A stretch of 57,716 nt of DNA from Sphingosinicella sp. (GCA_016793845.1 JAEULI010000139.1:1-57716); one strand, 5' to 3'. Shown: positions 7,743 to 16,522, counted from the first letter of the stretch. The notes: generated by a model not told the origin, from the sequence alone. Program-made: numbers and translations.

Positions 7743-10617
7743 CGAGCCGGGCTCCTTCGGGGTCATAGCGGCAGAGGCCGGTGATGCGCGCCTCGCGCCA
7801 CGTGCCGAGATCCCAGACGCGCACGGTGTCGCCCATCCGGTCCTGCCCGCGTTCGACGAGCGCGAGCGCGAGCGGCGCCTCCAGCGTCGGCGACCATGTG
7901 CTCGACGTGACCCAGCCCTCGCCGGGCTGCGGCGCGGCGGCCGTGGCGGGTAGCACGTGCGCGCCGGTGGTGAGCGGGGCCGGGTTGCCGTCCGTCACTT
8001 CGAGCCCGACGAGACTGCGCCTGTCGGCCCTGAGCCCGTCGGATCGGAGCGATGAGCGGCGGCCGACGAAATCCTGCGTCTTCTTTCGCATGATCCCACC
8101 GAAGCCAATGTCCTGCGGCAGCGTGGCGCCGTCGGTGTCCGAGCCGACATGCAGGAAGCCCTTCTCGATGCGCATCGTCATCAGCGCCTCGACGCCGAAC
8201 GGGGTCAAACCGTAGGGCGCGCCGGCTTCGACCAGTGCCGTCCACAATGCCCCGGCATCCCGCCACGGCACGGCGATTTCATACGAAAGCTCGCCCGTGA
8301 AGCTGACGCGCGCGATACGTGCGGGGAGGCCGCAGACATGCCCCGTGCGGGCGCTCATGTGCGGGAAGGCGGCGCCCGAAATGTCGACGTCCGGCTCCAG
8401 CGCGGCGAGCACGTCGCGCGCCTTCGGCCCGGCGATGTTGGCGACCGCCCAGCAGGTGGTGACGTCCTCGACGAGCACCTGCATCGTCGTCCATTCGCAT
8501 TGCAGCCATTCGCGGAGCGCTTCCGCGATTGCGCCGGCGTGCCCGCTCGTCGTGCCGACGAGGAAGTGATCCTCTCCGAGCCGCGTGACGACACCGTCGT
8601 CGAACACCGTGCCGTTTTCGGTGAGCATGATCGCATAGCGGCAGCGGCCCACATTCAGCGTGCTGATCGTGTTCACGTACATGCGATCGAGGAAGGCGGC
8701 GGCGTCCGGACCCTTCACTTCGATCTTGCCGAGCGGGGAGGCTTCGAAGAGGCCGACACCCGCGCGCACGGCCAGAACCTCTCGGCGGACGGCGTCCTCC
8801 TCGCTCTCACCCGCGCGCGGGTAGGCGGCGGGGCGCATCCAGCCGCCGTATTCGTCGAGCGATGCGCCGTTCTCGCTGTGCCAATCGTGGAACGCGAGGC
8901 GACGGCGCGGGCGCAGGCCTTCGCCGACACGGTGCCCGGCGAACACGCCGAACGGCGTCGGGTCGTAGGGCGGGCGGAATTTCGTGGTGCCGATTGCCTG
9001 CATCGGCCTGTCCAGCAGCGTGCCGAGGATGCCGATGCCGCTCACGTTCGAGGTCTTGCCCTGATCGGAGGCCATGCCGAGCGTCGTGTAACGCTTCAGA
9101 TGCTCGACCGAGCGGAAGTTCTCGCGCGCGGCGAGCGCGATATCTCCAGCGGTCACATCGTTCTGGAAATCGACCCACGCTTCGGGATCGGGCTCTCCGG
9201 TTTCGGAAATCGACCAAAGCGCCGGGATCGGCGCGGCGGGTGCGAAATCACCCGCTGCGCCGCCGACGCTGCGATGTCCTGCTGCGGCTATGGGCGTGAA
9301 GCTTTGAAGGTTGGTGTCGAGCGTCAACCGGCCGGCACCGTGCGAGTGGAGGTGTACGGCGGGATTCCAGCCGCCCGAGACGAGCAGCGTGTCGCAGCGC
9401 AGCGTCTGCGTGGCGCCCTCGATACGTCCTTCGCGCGATACCCGCCCGATCCGCACGCCGCGCAGCGACCGGCCGCCGCGTGCTGCGGCGGGGGCCATGC
9501 CGGTGTGAACCGGGATGCCGAGGCTGCGCGCGCGATCAAGAAGCGCGGCGGACGGATCGTTGCGTGCATCGACGATGGCAACCAGACGCGCGCCTGCCTC
9601 GGCCAGATCGAACGCTGCCTGCCACGCGCTGTCGTTGTTGGTCGCGACCACGACCTGCCGTCCGGCGATGACGCCGTAGCGATGCAGATAGGCGCGCGCG
9701 GCGCCCGCGAGCATCACGCCGGGGCGGTCGTTGCCCCGGAACACGAGCGGGCGTTCGATGGCGCCGCTCGCAAGGATCAGGTCATCGGCACGAACCCGCC
9801 ACAGCCGCTGCCGCGGGCCGCTGCGCTGCTCCAGCGGCAGGTGGTCGGTCAGGCGTTCGCAGAGCGAGACCATGCCGTGGTCGTAATGGCCGGTCGCGAG
9901 CGTTCGTGCTTTCAGCGTGACGTTGGGCATGGCGGCGAGGGTGCGGAGCGTATCTTCGATCCAGACGCGTGCGGGCTTCCCTTCGATCGTGTCGCTGGTT
10001 CCGGCGAGCCTGCCGCCCCAATGCGCGCCGCCGGTGACCAGCATTACGGTTTTTCCGGCCTGTGCCGCGTACAGCGCCGCCGAAAGCCCGGCGATGCCGC
10101 CGCCGACAACCAGAACGTCCGTGTGGGCCGAGGTCTGCGCGTAGACATCCGGATCGGGCAGCGCGGGAGAGGTGCCAAGACCGGCGGCCTTGCGGATCGC
10201 GGGCTCGAACAGCAGCCAATCCGGCCACATGAAGGTCTTGTAGTAGAACGCGGCCGGGATGAAGCGCTTCAAGAGGCCGTTCACCGCGAGCAGATCGAAG
10301 CCGAGGCTCGGCCATGCGTTCACCGGGTCCGCGCTCAGCCCCTCGTAAAGCTCCACGTAGGGCGCCTTGAGGTTCGGGATCGTCTGCGCGCCCTGTTCGA
10401 GCTGGACGATGGCATTCGGCTCGTCGAGCCCCGCACCGATGAGGCCGCGCGGGCGGTGATATTTGAAGCTGCGCCCGACCATGCGGACGCCGCTGGCGAG
10501 CAGGGCGGAGGCGAGCGTGTCGCCTGAGAATCCCGAATAGCTTTTGCCTTCCCAGTGGAAGGTGAGGGGCCGTGTGCGGTCTATGTCACCGCCGTGGTCG
10601 AGCCGGTAGCCGCTCAT
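7735..10617 (-). CDS. soxA: Sarcosine oxidase alpha subunit
   Basis: A 960-residue subunit. Residues about 1-100 are the ferredoxin-like domain (GDTLASALLASG, SFKYHRPRG). A pyridine-nucleotide/flavin disulfide reductase-like domain follows with VLVVGGGIAGLSAA near 167-180. From about 600 the C-terminal half is a GcvT-type folate-binding domain (GVGLFEASPLGKIEVKGPDA, GFLHVGSDTDG). The complex oxidises sarcosine to glycine, H2O2 and methylene-THF or formaldehyde. Its ATG overlaps the soxD stop as ATGA (10617-10614). Length matches the family (about 960-1000). Confidence 0.97.
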   Translation of the reverse strand: MSGYRLDHGGDIDRTRPLTFHWEGKSYSGFSGDTLASALLASGVRMVGRSFKYHRPRGLIGAGLDEPNAIVQLEQGAQTIPNLKAPYVELYEGLSADPVNAWPSLGFDLLAVNGLLKRFIPAAFYYKTFMWPDWLLFEPAIRKAAGLGTSPALPDPDVYAQTSAHTDVLVVGGGIAGLSAALYAAQAGKTVMLVTGGAHWGGRLAGTSDTIEGKPARVWIEDTLRTLAAMPNVTLKARTLATGHYDHGMVSLCERLTDHLPLEQRSGPRQRLWRVRADDLILASGAIERPLVFRGNDRPGVMLAGAARAYLHRYGVIAGRQVVVATNNDSAWQAAFDLAEAGARLVAIVDARNDPSAALLDRARSLGIPVHTGMAPAAARGGRSLRGVRIGRVSREGRIEGATQTLRCDTLLVSGGWNPAVHLHSHGAGRLTLDTNLQSFTPIAAAGHRSVGGAAGDFAPAAPIPALWSISETGEPDPEAWVDFQNDVTAGDIALAARENFRSVEHLKRYTTLGMASDQGKTSNVSGIGILGTLLDRPMQAIGTTKFRPPYDPTPFGVFAGHRVGEGLRPRRRLAFHDWHSENGASLDEYGGWMRPAAYPRAGESEEDAVRREVLAVRAGVGLFEASPLGKIEVKGPDAAAFLDRMYVNTISTLNVGRCRYAIMLTENGTVFDDGVVTRLGEDHFLVGTTSGHAGAIAEALREWLQCEWTTMQVLVEDVTTCWAVANIAGPKARDVLAALEPDVDISGAAFPHMSARTGHVCGLPARIARVSFTGELSYEIAVPWRDAGALWTALVEAGAPYGLTPFGVEALMTMRIEKGFLHVGSDTDGATLPQDIGFGGIMRKKTQDFVGRRSSLRSDGLRADRRSLVGLEVTDGNPAPLTTGAHVLPATAAAPQPGEGWVTSSTWSPTLEAPLALALVERGQDRMGDTVRVWDLGTWREARITGLCRYDPEGARLDA

Positions 10618-10901
10618 GCCTCGCCCTCCAGCGCCGGGCGGGGATCGGTGATGCCGTAGACGGCGAGGATGCGGTGCGAGACGGTATCGCGCGCGATGTT
10701 GAACCAGAGGCCGCAGCCGTAGCGGTGGTGCCAGCGTTCGAAGCCGAGACCCTTCACGTTATCGCGGAAGAACATGTAGTCCGCCCACGTCGTATCGTCG
10801 GTCGCTGCCGGGTCGGCGGGGCGAACGATCGGGCTTTCGCCACCGCAGCGGAATTCGCTTTCAGCGCGGGGACCACACCAGGGACAATCGATCAGCAGCA
10901 T
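10614..10901 (-). CDS. soxD: Sarcosine oxidase delta subunit (zinc-binding)
   Basis: A 95-residue small subunit starting MLLIDCPWCG. Cys6 and Cys9 (CPWC) together with His59 and Cys63 in WHHRYGC match the known zinc ligands of delta subunits. ATG 10901 lies 7 bases after the soxB stop; the longer open frame reaching 11024 overlaps soxB and is rejected. It ends in an ATGA overlap with soxA. Confidence 0.95.
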   Translation of the reverse strand: MLLIDCPWCGPRAESEFRCGGESPIVRPADPAATDDTTWADYMFFRDNVKGLGFERWHHRYGCGLWFNIARDTVSHRILAVYGITDPRPALEGEA

Positions 10902-10908
10902 GGTGACC

Positions 10909-12153
10909 TCAATGCGCAATGCCGGAGGCGGCGGCTTCATCGATGAGCGCGCCGGTCCGGAAACGGTCGAGTGAGAAGGCGGCGGCAAGCGGGTGCGCCT
11001 CGCCGGTCGCGATGTTGTGGGCAAAGCAGAAGCCGCCGCCGGGGATCGCCTTGAAGCCGCCGGTGCCCCATCCGCAATTGAGGTACAGTCCCTTCACCGG
11101 GCTTTCGCCAAGGATCGGTGTCGAATCCTGGACGACATCGACGATGCCTGCCCACTGCCGGAGCAGGCGGACGCGCGAGAAGTGCGGGAACAGGTCGATA
11201 AGACCCGCTGCCGTATGTTCAAGCACGGGCAGGCTGCCGCGCTGCGCGTAGGACGGGAACAGATCGAGCGCGCTCCCCACCACGATTTCGCCCTTGTCTG
11301 ACTGGCTGAGGTAGGTGCCGGTGGAAGGCGCGAGCACGACGGTATCGAGCACCGGCTTCATCGGTTCCGACACGAACGCCTGCAGCGCGTAGGAAACGAT
11401 CGGCAGGCGGAAGCCCGCGCGCGCTGCCATCACGCTGCTGTGGCCCGCGACCGCGAGGCCGACGCGCTCTACGGCGATATCGCCGAGCGAGGTCTCGAGG
11501 CCCCGGATGCGACCATCGCGAATGTCGAAGCCGGTGACTTCGCAGTTCTGGATGATGTCGACGCCGAGGCTGTCGGCGGCGCGCGCATAGCCCCATGCCA
11601 CGGCATCGTGGCGGGCGGTGCCGCCGCGCGGCTGCAGCAGACCGGCGAGGATCGGGAAGCGCGGCGAGGGATTGAGGCCGGGGATGCGGCGGAACACCTC
11701 GTCCGCCTCATGATATTCGGCGTCGGCACCGTTCAGCCGCATCGCGTTCGCCGAGCGGCGCAGCATCTCAACGCCGTGCCGGTCGTGCGCGAAGCTCCAC
11801 ATGCCCCGCCGCGAGAACATGATATTGTAATTGAGTTCGCGCGACAGGTCTTCGTAGAGCGACAGCGAGAAATCGTAGAAGCGCGTGCTTTCCGGGAAGA
11901 AATAATTGGAGCGGATCACGGTGGTGTTTCGCCCCGTGTTGCCGCCGCCGATCCAGCCGCGCTCCAGCACGGCGATGTCGCGAAGGCCGTGCTTGCTCGC
12001 GAGATAATACGCGGTCGCGAGGCCATGCCCGCCGCCGCCGATGATGACGGCCTCGTAGCTTTTTTTGGGTTTCGCGTCGCGCCACGCGGGCGTCCACGTC
12101 CGCTGGCCGGAAAGGCCCGCGCGCAGCAGCGACCACGCCGAATATCGTGTCAC
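10909..12153 (-). CDS. soxB: Sarcosine oxidase beta subunit
   Basis: A 414-residue flavoprotein subunit of the DAO family: ADP-binding motif VIIGGGGHG (about 36-44), conserved WIGGGNTGRNTTVIRSNYF, and the segment RHDAVAWGYA whose His (about 182) corresponds to the residue that carries covalent FMN in the characterised enzyme. The start is GTG 12153 after GGGCAGGT. First gene of soxB-soxD-soxA-soxG-purU. glyA, often at the head of such operons, is absent here. Confidence 0.96.
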   Translation of the reverse strand: MTRYSAWSLLRAGLSGQRTWTPAWRDAKPKKSYEAVIIGGGGHGLATAYYLASKHGLRDIAVLERGWIGGGNTGRNTTVIRSNYFFPESTRFYDFSLSLYEDLSRELNYNIMFSRRGMWSFAHDRHGVEMLRRSANAMRLNGADAEYHEADEVFRRIPGLNPSPRFPILAGLLQPRGGTARHDAVAWGYARAADSLGVDIIQNCEVTGFDIRDGRIRGLETSLGDIAVERVGLAVAGHSSVMAARAGFRLPIVSYALQAFVSEPMKPVLDTVVLAPSTGTYLSQSDKGEIVVGSALDLFPSYAQRGSLPVLEHTAAGLIDLFPHFSRVRLLRQWAGIVDVVQDSTPILGESPVKGLYLNCGWGTGGFKAIPGGGFCFAHNIATGEAHPLAAAFSLDRFRTGALIDEAAASGIAH

Positions 12154-12257
12154 CTGCCCGTCGCTCCCCGCTTGCTTCCCATCACGGCGTCAGAGATACA
12201 TACACTTCTGTTTGGAATCAATCCTGCGAAATGCATGGAAAGCAAATGAACGGTGCC

Positions 12258-12279
12258 TCCGAAAGCTCAGGCTTTCGGA
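12258..12279. repeat. 9-bp inverted repeat between tetR and soxB
   Basis: TCCGAAAGC, loop TCAG, GCTTTCGGA. It stands in the 156-base gap between the TetR stop and the soxB start. There is no T-run in either direction, so it is either a weak terminator of the regulator or an operator. The sequence to its left (12160-12240) is AT-rich and could hold the soxB promoter. Confidence 0.5.
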
Positions 12280-12309
12280 ACGAAGATACAGCATTGCACT
12301 GGACTTGGG

Positions 12310-12966
12310 TTAGCCGGCGGCCTTGCGGCCCGCACGCTTGGCGGCGGGCGCGCTGACGAGATCGCCGAGTGTCTTCAGCAGATTGGCCGTCGGCTCGCGG
12401 CCGGTCAGCACGCGGTAGTAGAGCGGGACCAGACGAAGCCGCTCGGCATGGGGCTCACGGAAACCGAGGGCGTAATAGCCGATCTGGTGGAAGTGCGTGA
12501 TGCGCGCGCGGACGAGGCTTTCGTCGCTGTCGTAGCCGCTCTTCTGGAACAGCTCCTGCAGCAGCCCGATCCATGCGGCATCTGCGCGCTCGACCGCTTC
12601 GGCCACGTCGGTGCTTTTGCGTGCCCATGCGCGCACGGCAACATCGAAGGACGGGAAGGCGGGGTCCGCATCCAGCCAGCTCGCAACGACCTCGGTGAGA
12701 TCCGGCGCGGTCTTCGCCCAGCGCGCGCGGATCTGCGCGATCTCGAAATAGTTGCGGGCTTCCCAGTCGGTCAGCAGCGCATCCAGAAGGTCTTTGCGGT
12801 GCTGGAAATGCCAGTAGAAGCTGCCGCGCGTCACGCGCATCTGCTTCGCCAGCCGATCGACCTTCACATCGTCGACACCGCGGTCGACAAGCGTCTTGCG
12901 GGCGCTTGCGATCCAGTCCTCACGGGTGAGACGGCGCGCTGGGCGCGCCTTGGGCGTACCGGTCAT
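12310..12966 (-). CDS. TetR-family transcriptional regulator
   Basis: A 218-residue regulator. The N-terminal helix-turn-helix is clear (LTREDWIASARKTLVDRG, then VDRLAKQMRVTRGSFYWHF, about 14-51), followed by a helical ligand domain rich in Trp and aromatic residues (YYALGFREPH, LVPLYYRVLTGREPT). ATG 12966 gives the usual 10-15 residue lead before helix 1; the longer frame to 13140 is out of character. It is co-oriented with and just upstream of soxB, so control of the sarcosine operon is likely but not shown. Confidence 0.9.
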   Translation of the reverse strand: MTGTPKARPARRLTREDWIASARKTLVDRGVDDVKVDRLAKQMRVTRGSFYWHFQHRKDLLDALLTDWEARNYFEIAQIRARWAKTAPDLTEVVASWLDADPAFPSFDVAVRAWARKSTDVAEAVERADAAWIGLLQELFQKSGYDSDESLVRARITHFHQIGYYALGFREPHAERLRLVPLYYRVLTGREPTANLLKTLGDLVSAPAAKRAGRKAAG

Positions 12967-13027
12967 GGGCCGAAGCGATGCGCGTTGCCGCCCGGATTGT
13001 CCAGTGCTTCCTTGACGATGCCGGGCC

Positions 13028-13597
13028 TCACACCCAGCCGGCGGTCTGCGCGACCACCCAGAGGCCGATCGCGAGAAACAGCAGCGCGGCGGTGATGTGA
13101 ACGGCGCGCATCGGCACGCGGCGGATGAGGGCATCGCCAAGGAATACGGCGGGGACGTTCGCGATCATCATGCCGAGCGTCGTGCCCATCGTCACCGCGA
13201 TCACGTTTTCGAAACGCGCGCCGAGCGCGACCGTGGCGATCTGCGTCTTGTCGCCCATCTCGACGAGGAAGAAGGCGATGAGCGTGGTGAGGAACGCCCC
13301 GAAGCGGGCGGGCTTGTCTTCCACGTCGTCGAGCTTGTCGGGGATCAGCGTCCAGAGCGCCATGGCGATGAACGAGGCGCCGACGGCGTAGCGGAACCAT
13401 TGGCCTTCAAGGATCGAGGCGACCTGACTGCCGACGAGTGCGGCGAGGAAATGGTTGGCGATCGTGGCGGCGAAGATGCCCGCGATGATCGGCATCGGGC
13501 GCTTGAAGCGGGCGGCGAGGACGATGGCGAGCAACTGGGTCTTGTCGCCGATCTCGGCGAGCGCGACCACGACGGTCGAAACGAACAGGGCTTCCAA
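13028..13597 (-). CDS. UPF0016/GDT1-family manganese exporter
   Basis: A 189-residue membrane protein with six helices and two copies of the cation signature, EIGDKTQ near 15-21 and EMGDKTQ near 112-118, which form the ion pathway in this family (TMEM165/Gdt1, bacterial MneA). It exports Mn2+ (possibly Ca2+). The leader carries a manganese riboswitch (13666-13786), which agrees with the proposed substrate. The start at 13597 gives the family-typical N-terminus with the first motif in helix 1. Confidence 0.92.
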   Translation of the reverse strand: MEALFVSTVVVALAEIGDKTQLLAIVLAARFKRPMPIIAGIFAATIANHFLAALVGSQVASILEGQWFRYAVGASFIAMALWTLIPDKLDDVEDKPARFGAFLTTLIAFFLVEMGDKTQIATVALGARFENVIAVTMGTTLGMMIANVPAVFLGDALIRRVPMRAVHITAALLFLAIGLWVVAQTAGWV

Positions 13598-13665
13598 GGA
13601 ATATCTCCGGGTCGGGCAGTACGCGAATCCAACGACATCGCCTCCCCCGCCCGACCGGACAGGGA

Positions 13666-13786
13666 AGCGACGTCATTGGTCTCGCCCGAACGGTGGTCCC
13701 GTTCCCCTCGCACCATGGTCTCTCGACCAAGTATGTTGACGCGAAGGCCCGCCTTGTCGGCGGCTGGCTACTCCCCAGATGACGCT
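13666..13786 (-). promoter_or_regulatory. yybP-ykoY-like manganese riboswitch
   Basis: The minus-strand leader of the Mn exporter contains GGGGAGTAGCC (13776-13766), CGTCAACATACT, two GAGACC segments and a closing GGGCGAGACCAATGACG. These are the conserved blocks of the Mn2+-sensing yybP-ykoY class. P1 is formed by CGTCAT (about 13784-13779) with ATGACG (13676-13671). The aptamer ends about 70 bases before the gene. Ligand binding should switch the exporter on at high Mn. Confidence 0.82.
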
Positions 13787-13823
13787 GTGCTGCTAGCCGG
13801 GTTTGCGCGCGGATGCAAGCGGC

Positions 13824-13949
13824 TCAGCCGCACAGGCTTGCAAACCCGGCGAGCCAGAGCATGGCGCCCTCGCGGTCCCACAGAGCCCAGCCGGCCGCCG
13901 CGGCCAGCAGGCCGAGCGCCACGACGAGAAGATGCGCGCGGCGGCTCAT
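13824..13949 (-). CDS. 41-residue membrane microprotein
   Basis: MSRRAHLLVVALGLLAAAAGWALW... has a positively charged N-terminus, one long hydrophobic helix (about 6-24) and a second short hydrophobic stretch. Its ATG overlaps the MFS transporter stop as ATGA (13949-13946), so it would be translated by coupling. I do not recognise a family. It ends close to the riboswitch of the next transcription unit. The junction is identical to real ones in the same operon, which is the main support. Confidence 0.5.
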   Translation of the reverse strand: MSRRAHLLVVALGLLAAAAGWALWDREGAMLWLAGFASLCG

Positions 13950-15127
13950 GCGGCCTGCAGCCGCGCGACGGGAACGGCGCGGATCGGCAAGTGCAGCAGC
14001 GCGGCGATCACCGCGAGCGCAATCGAGGCGCCCCACGCCGCATCATAATTGCCGGTGATGTCGTAGAGCACGCCCGCCATCCACGCGCCGAAGAAGCTGC
14101 CCACCTGATGGCTGAGGAAGACGATTCCGTAGAGCATCGAGAGATAGCGTACGCCGAAGATCTGCCCGATGAGGCCGCTCGTCAGCGGCACCGTGCCGAG
14201 CCACAGGAAGCCCATCGCTGCGGCGAAAACCAGCGACGAGAGCGTTGAAACGGGCAGCAGCAGGTAGACGATGATGATGAGGCCCCGGGTCGCATAGAGC
14301 CCGCTCAGCAGCAGCTTCTTGGGCGCGTGATCGCCCCACAGGCCGAAGATGTACGAGCCGAAGATGTTGAACAGGCCGACGAGCGCCAGCACCGTCCCGC
14401 CGATCGCGGTGCCGAGGCCCTTGTCGGCGAGGTAGGCCGGGAAATGCGTGGCGATGAAGGCGATGTGGAAGCCGCAGACGAAGAAACCTGCGGTGAGCAG
14501 CTGGAAGCTGCGGTTTGAGATGGCCTCGGCGAGAGCATTTCCGATCGGTTGATCGCTCCGGATCGGCTGCGGCTTTCCGGCGACGCCCACGGAGAGCGCC
14601 GCGGCGACGGCGACGGTGCCGGCGAGAACCATGAGCGCGATCTGGTAGCCGAAGTCGGCGAGCAGCATCTGCCCGGCGGGCACGATGAGGAACTGGCCGA
14701 GCGATCCGCCCGCCGTGACGATTCCGAAGGCAAGTGAGCGCTGCGCTTCCGGCACGACGCGGCCGACCGCGCCGAGGACGACGACGAACGTCGTGGCGGA
14801 CTGCGCCATGCCGACGATCACGCCGAACGTGATGTGAAGGCTGAATGCGCTCGATGCCATCGCTGCGCCGATGAGGCCGAGGGCGTAGAGAATGGCGCCG
14901 AAAGCGACGACGCGCCCGGCGCCGTGGCGGTCGGCAATCGCGCCGACGAACGGCTGCGCGAGGCCGAACAGCAGGTTCTGGATGGCGAGCGCGAGCCCGA
15001 ACGTGCCGCGCCCGATATCGAGTGCGGCGCTCATCTCGGGAAGGAACAGCCCGAAGGTCTGCCGCACACCCATGGCAAGCGTGACGATCAGTGCGCCGCA
15101 GGCGATGACGACGGCGGGGCGCTTCAT
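13946..15127 (-). CDS. MFS transporter
   Basis: A 393-residue, 12-helix major facilitator protein. MKRPAVVIACGALIVTLAMGV opens helix 1, GAIADRHGAGRVVAFGA is the helix 2-3 loop, and the second half repeats the pattern (GSYIFGLWGDHAPKKLLL). It resembles the monocarboxylate/oxalate-formate antiporter-like branch. ATG 15127 overlaps the MarR stop (ATGA). Co-translation with a MarR regulator suggests an efflux or uptake pump induced by the regulator's ligand; the substrate is unknown. Confidence 0.9.
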   Translation of the reverse strand: MKRPAVVIACGALIVTLAMGVRQTFGLFLPEMSAALDIGRGTFGLALAIQNLLFGLAQPFVGAIADRHGAGRVVAFGAILYALGLIGAAMASSAFSLHITFGVIVGMAQSATTFVVVLGAVGRVVPEAQRSLAFGIVTAGGSLGQFLIVPAGQMLLADFGYQIALMVLAGTVAVAAALSVGVAGKPQPIRSDQPIGNALAEAISNRSFQLLTAGFFVCGFHIAFIATHFPAYLADKGLGTAIGGTVLALVGLFNIFGSYIFGLWGDHAPKKLLLSGLYATRGLIIIVYLLLPVSTLSSLVFAAAMGFLWLGTVPLTSGLIGQIFGVRYLSMLYGIVFLSHQVGSFFGAWMAGVLYDITGNYDAAWGASIALAVIAALLHLPIRAVPVARLQAA

Positions 15128-15531
15128 GGGCGCACTCCGGCTTCGACGCGGTCGAGCAGTGCGAACAGCGTTCCGGTGTCGACCTGCTGTGCCATCTCGG
15201 CCTGCGCCTGCTCCCAGAGCGGCGTTGCGCGGTCGATCGCGGCGCGGCCTGTATCCGTCAGCGAAACCATGCGCTGGCGCTTGTCGGTGCCGGCGCAGGA
15301 TTGCACGAGGCCTTCGCGCTCGAGCGCGCCGACGGTGCGGTTCAGCGTGGTGCGGTCGTGGCCCGTGGCGGCGCCGAACGCCGTCAGCGAGCAGGCACCC
15401 GTGCGCGCCAGCGTGCGCAACAGCGCGAACTGCGGCGTCGTGAGGCCGGCCGGCGCCAGCGCGGTGTCGTAGAGCGTGTTCGCGGCGCGGGCGGCGCGGC
15501 GCAGGCGTGTGCACACACAGGGTGAAGACAT
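15124..15531 (-). CDS. MarR-family transcriptional regulator
   Basis: A 135-residue winged-helix repressor. CVCTRLRRAARAANTLYD is helix 1, LTTPQFALLRTLA and the recognition region GHDRTTLNRTVGALEREGLV follow, with the wing around GTDKRQRMVSLT. An N-terminal CxC pair could be redox-sensitive. ATG 15531 is preferred because an 18-bp palindrome lies just before it; a GTG at 15552 would put that palindrome inside the gene. It begins 44 bases after motB and leads an operon with the MFS gene. Confidence 0.9.
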   Translation of the reverse strand: MSSPCVCTRLRRAARAANTLYDTALAPAGLTTPQFALLRTLARTGACSLTAFGAATGHDRTTLNRTVGALEREGLVQSCAGTDKRQRMVSLTDTGRAAIDRATPLWEQAQAEMAQQVDTGTLFALLDRVEAGVRP

Positions 15532-15533
15532 AA

Positions 15534-15551
15534 TGCGTGCATATGCACGCA
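15534..15551. promoter_or_regulatory. Perfect 18-bp palindrome, likely MarR operator
   Basis: TGCGTGCATATGCACGCA is perfectly self-complementary and ends 2 bases before the preferred MarR start codon. Size, symmetry and position fit an autoregulatory MarR site. No Shine-Dalgarno remains between it and the ATG, so the message would be leaderless or nearly so. Confidence 0.65.
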
Positions 15552-15574
15552 CCTGCCGCGCCGATCAACCCGTC

Positions 15575-16522
15575 TTATTCGGCGGGAGGCTGGTCAGCGG
15601 TTCCGGGGCCCATCGGCGTGCGATAGAGCAGCGTGACACTGATGCGCCGGTTGCGCGGATCGTAGGGGTTGGCCTTGTTGAAGGGCTCCCGGTCGGCGAC
15701 ACCTTCAAGGCGCGAGAAGCGTGTCGGATCGACGCCGGCAGCGGCGAGCGCGGCGCGCGTCGTTTCGGCGCGCTGCGCGGAGAGCACCCAGTTGTTCATA
15801 CCGCCCGCCGGTCCGCCGAGCGAGCCGCCGGCGTAGGGTAGGCTGTCGGTGTGGCCGCGCATGGCGATCGGGTTCGGCATCGTCTGCACGGCCGTGGCGA
15901 CGGCGCGGACAAGGTCCTGCGCCTGCGGCGAAAGCCGGTTGGTGCCGACGGAAAACATCGCGAAGTCAGCCTCGTCGAGGATATCGATGCGCAGGCCTTC
16001 CTGCGTCACCGACAGCCGCAGCTGGTCACGCAGCTGCGCGAGATTCTTGTCGCTCGCCATGCGCTTTTCAAGCGCTTCGGCCGCGGCTTCGAAGCGTTTC
16101 ACGTCTTCGCGCTGCAACTGATCGGCTGCTGCGCGTTCCTCCGGCGTCGGCGGTGTCACGCGCGAGAAGCTGGTGACGGGCATCAGCCGCTGCGTGCCCT
16201 TCGGCACGGCGTTCGGCGCGTTGCCGTCGGGCGCCAACATGGCGCGGCCACCCATCACGCCGTTCGATCCGCCCGCCTTGGTGTGCTGGACGAGCGTCGG
16301 TGAGAAATAGTCGGCGATGCCCTTGCGCTGATCCTCGTTGGTTGCGCCGACGATCCACAGCAGCAGGAAGAACGCCATCATCGCGGTCACGAAGTCGGCG
16401 TAAGCCACTTTCCACGCGCCGCCGTGATGGCCGCCGTGGGCTTCGATGGTGATCTTCTTGATGATGATCGGCGGCGGGACTTCCGCTTCGGCGACGAGCG
16501 GCTTGATCGGCTCGGCGCTCAT
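15575..16522 (-). CDS. motB: Flagellar stator protein MotB
   Basis: A 315-residue stator B subunit. A short cytoplasmic tail precedes one helix with VAYADFVTAMMAFFLLLWIVG, whose Asp43 is the proton-carrying residue. The plug region and a C-terminal OmpA-like peptidoglycan-binding domain follow (MRGHTDSLPY, LSAQRAETTRAALAAAGVD, ADREPFNKANPYDPRNRRI). Start ATG 16522 overlaps the motA stop (ATGA). A proton-type stator is inferred from the sequence style. Confidence 0.97.
   Translation of the reverse strand: MSAEPIKPLVAEAEVPPPIIIKKITIEAHGGHHGGAWKVAYADFVTAMMAFFLLLWIVGATNEDQRKGIADYFSPTLVQHTKAGGSNGVMGGRAMLAPDGNAPNAVPKGTQRLMPVTSFSRVTPPTPEERAAADQLQREDVKRFEAAAEALEKRMASDKNLAQLRDQLRLSVTQEGLRIDILDEADFAMFSVGTNRLSPQAQDLVRAVATAVQTMPNPIAMRGHTDSLPYAGGSLGGPAGGMNNWVLSAQRAETTRAALAAAGVDPTRFSRLEGVADREPFNKANPYDPRNRRISVTLLYRTPMGPGTADQPPAE

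Noticed and set aside
8149-10527. 792-residue open frame on the plus strand
   Set aside because: It lies opposite soxA. Its composition (Arg, Asp, His-rich) is that of an antisense frame in GC-rich DNA, and no domain is recognisable.
12160-12240. A specific sigma-70 promoter for soxB (TTGATT then TATCTC at 17 bases)
   Set aside because: The match is weak and other hexamers in the AT-rich stretch fit as well, so no site is called.
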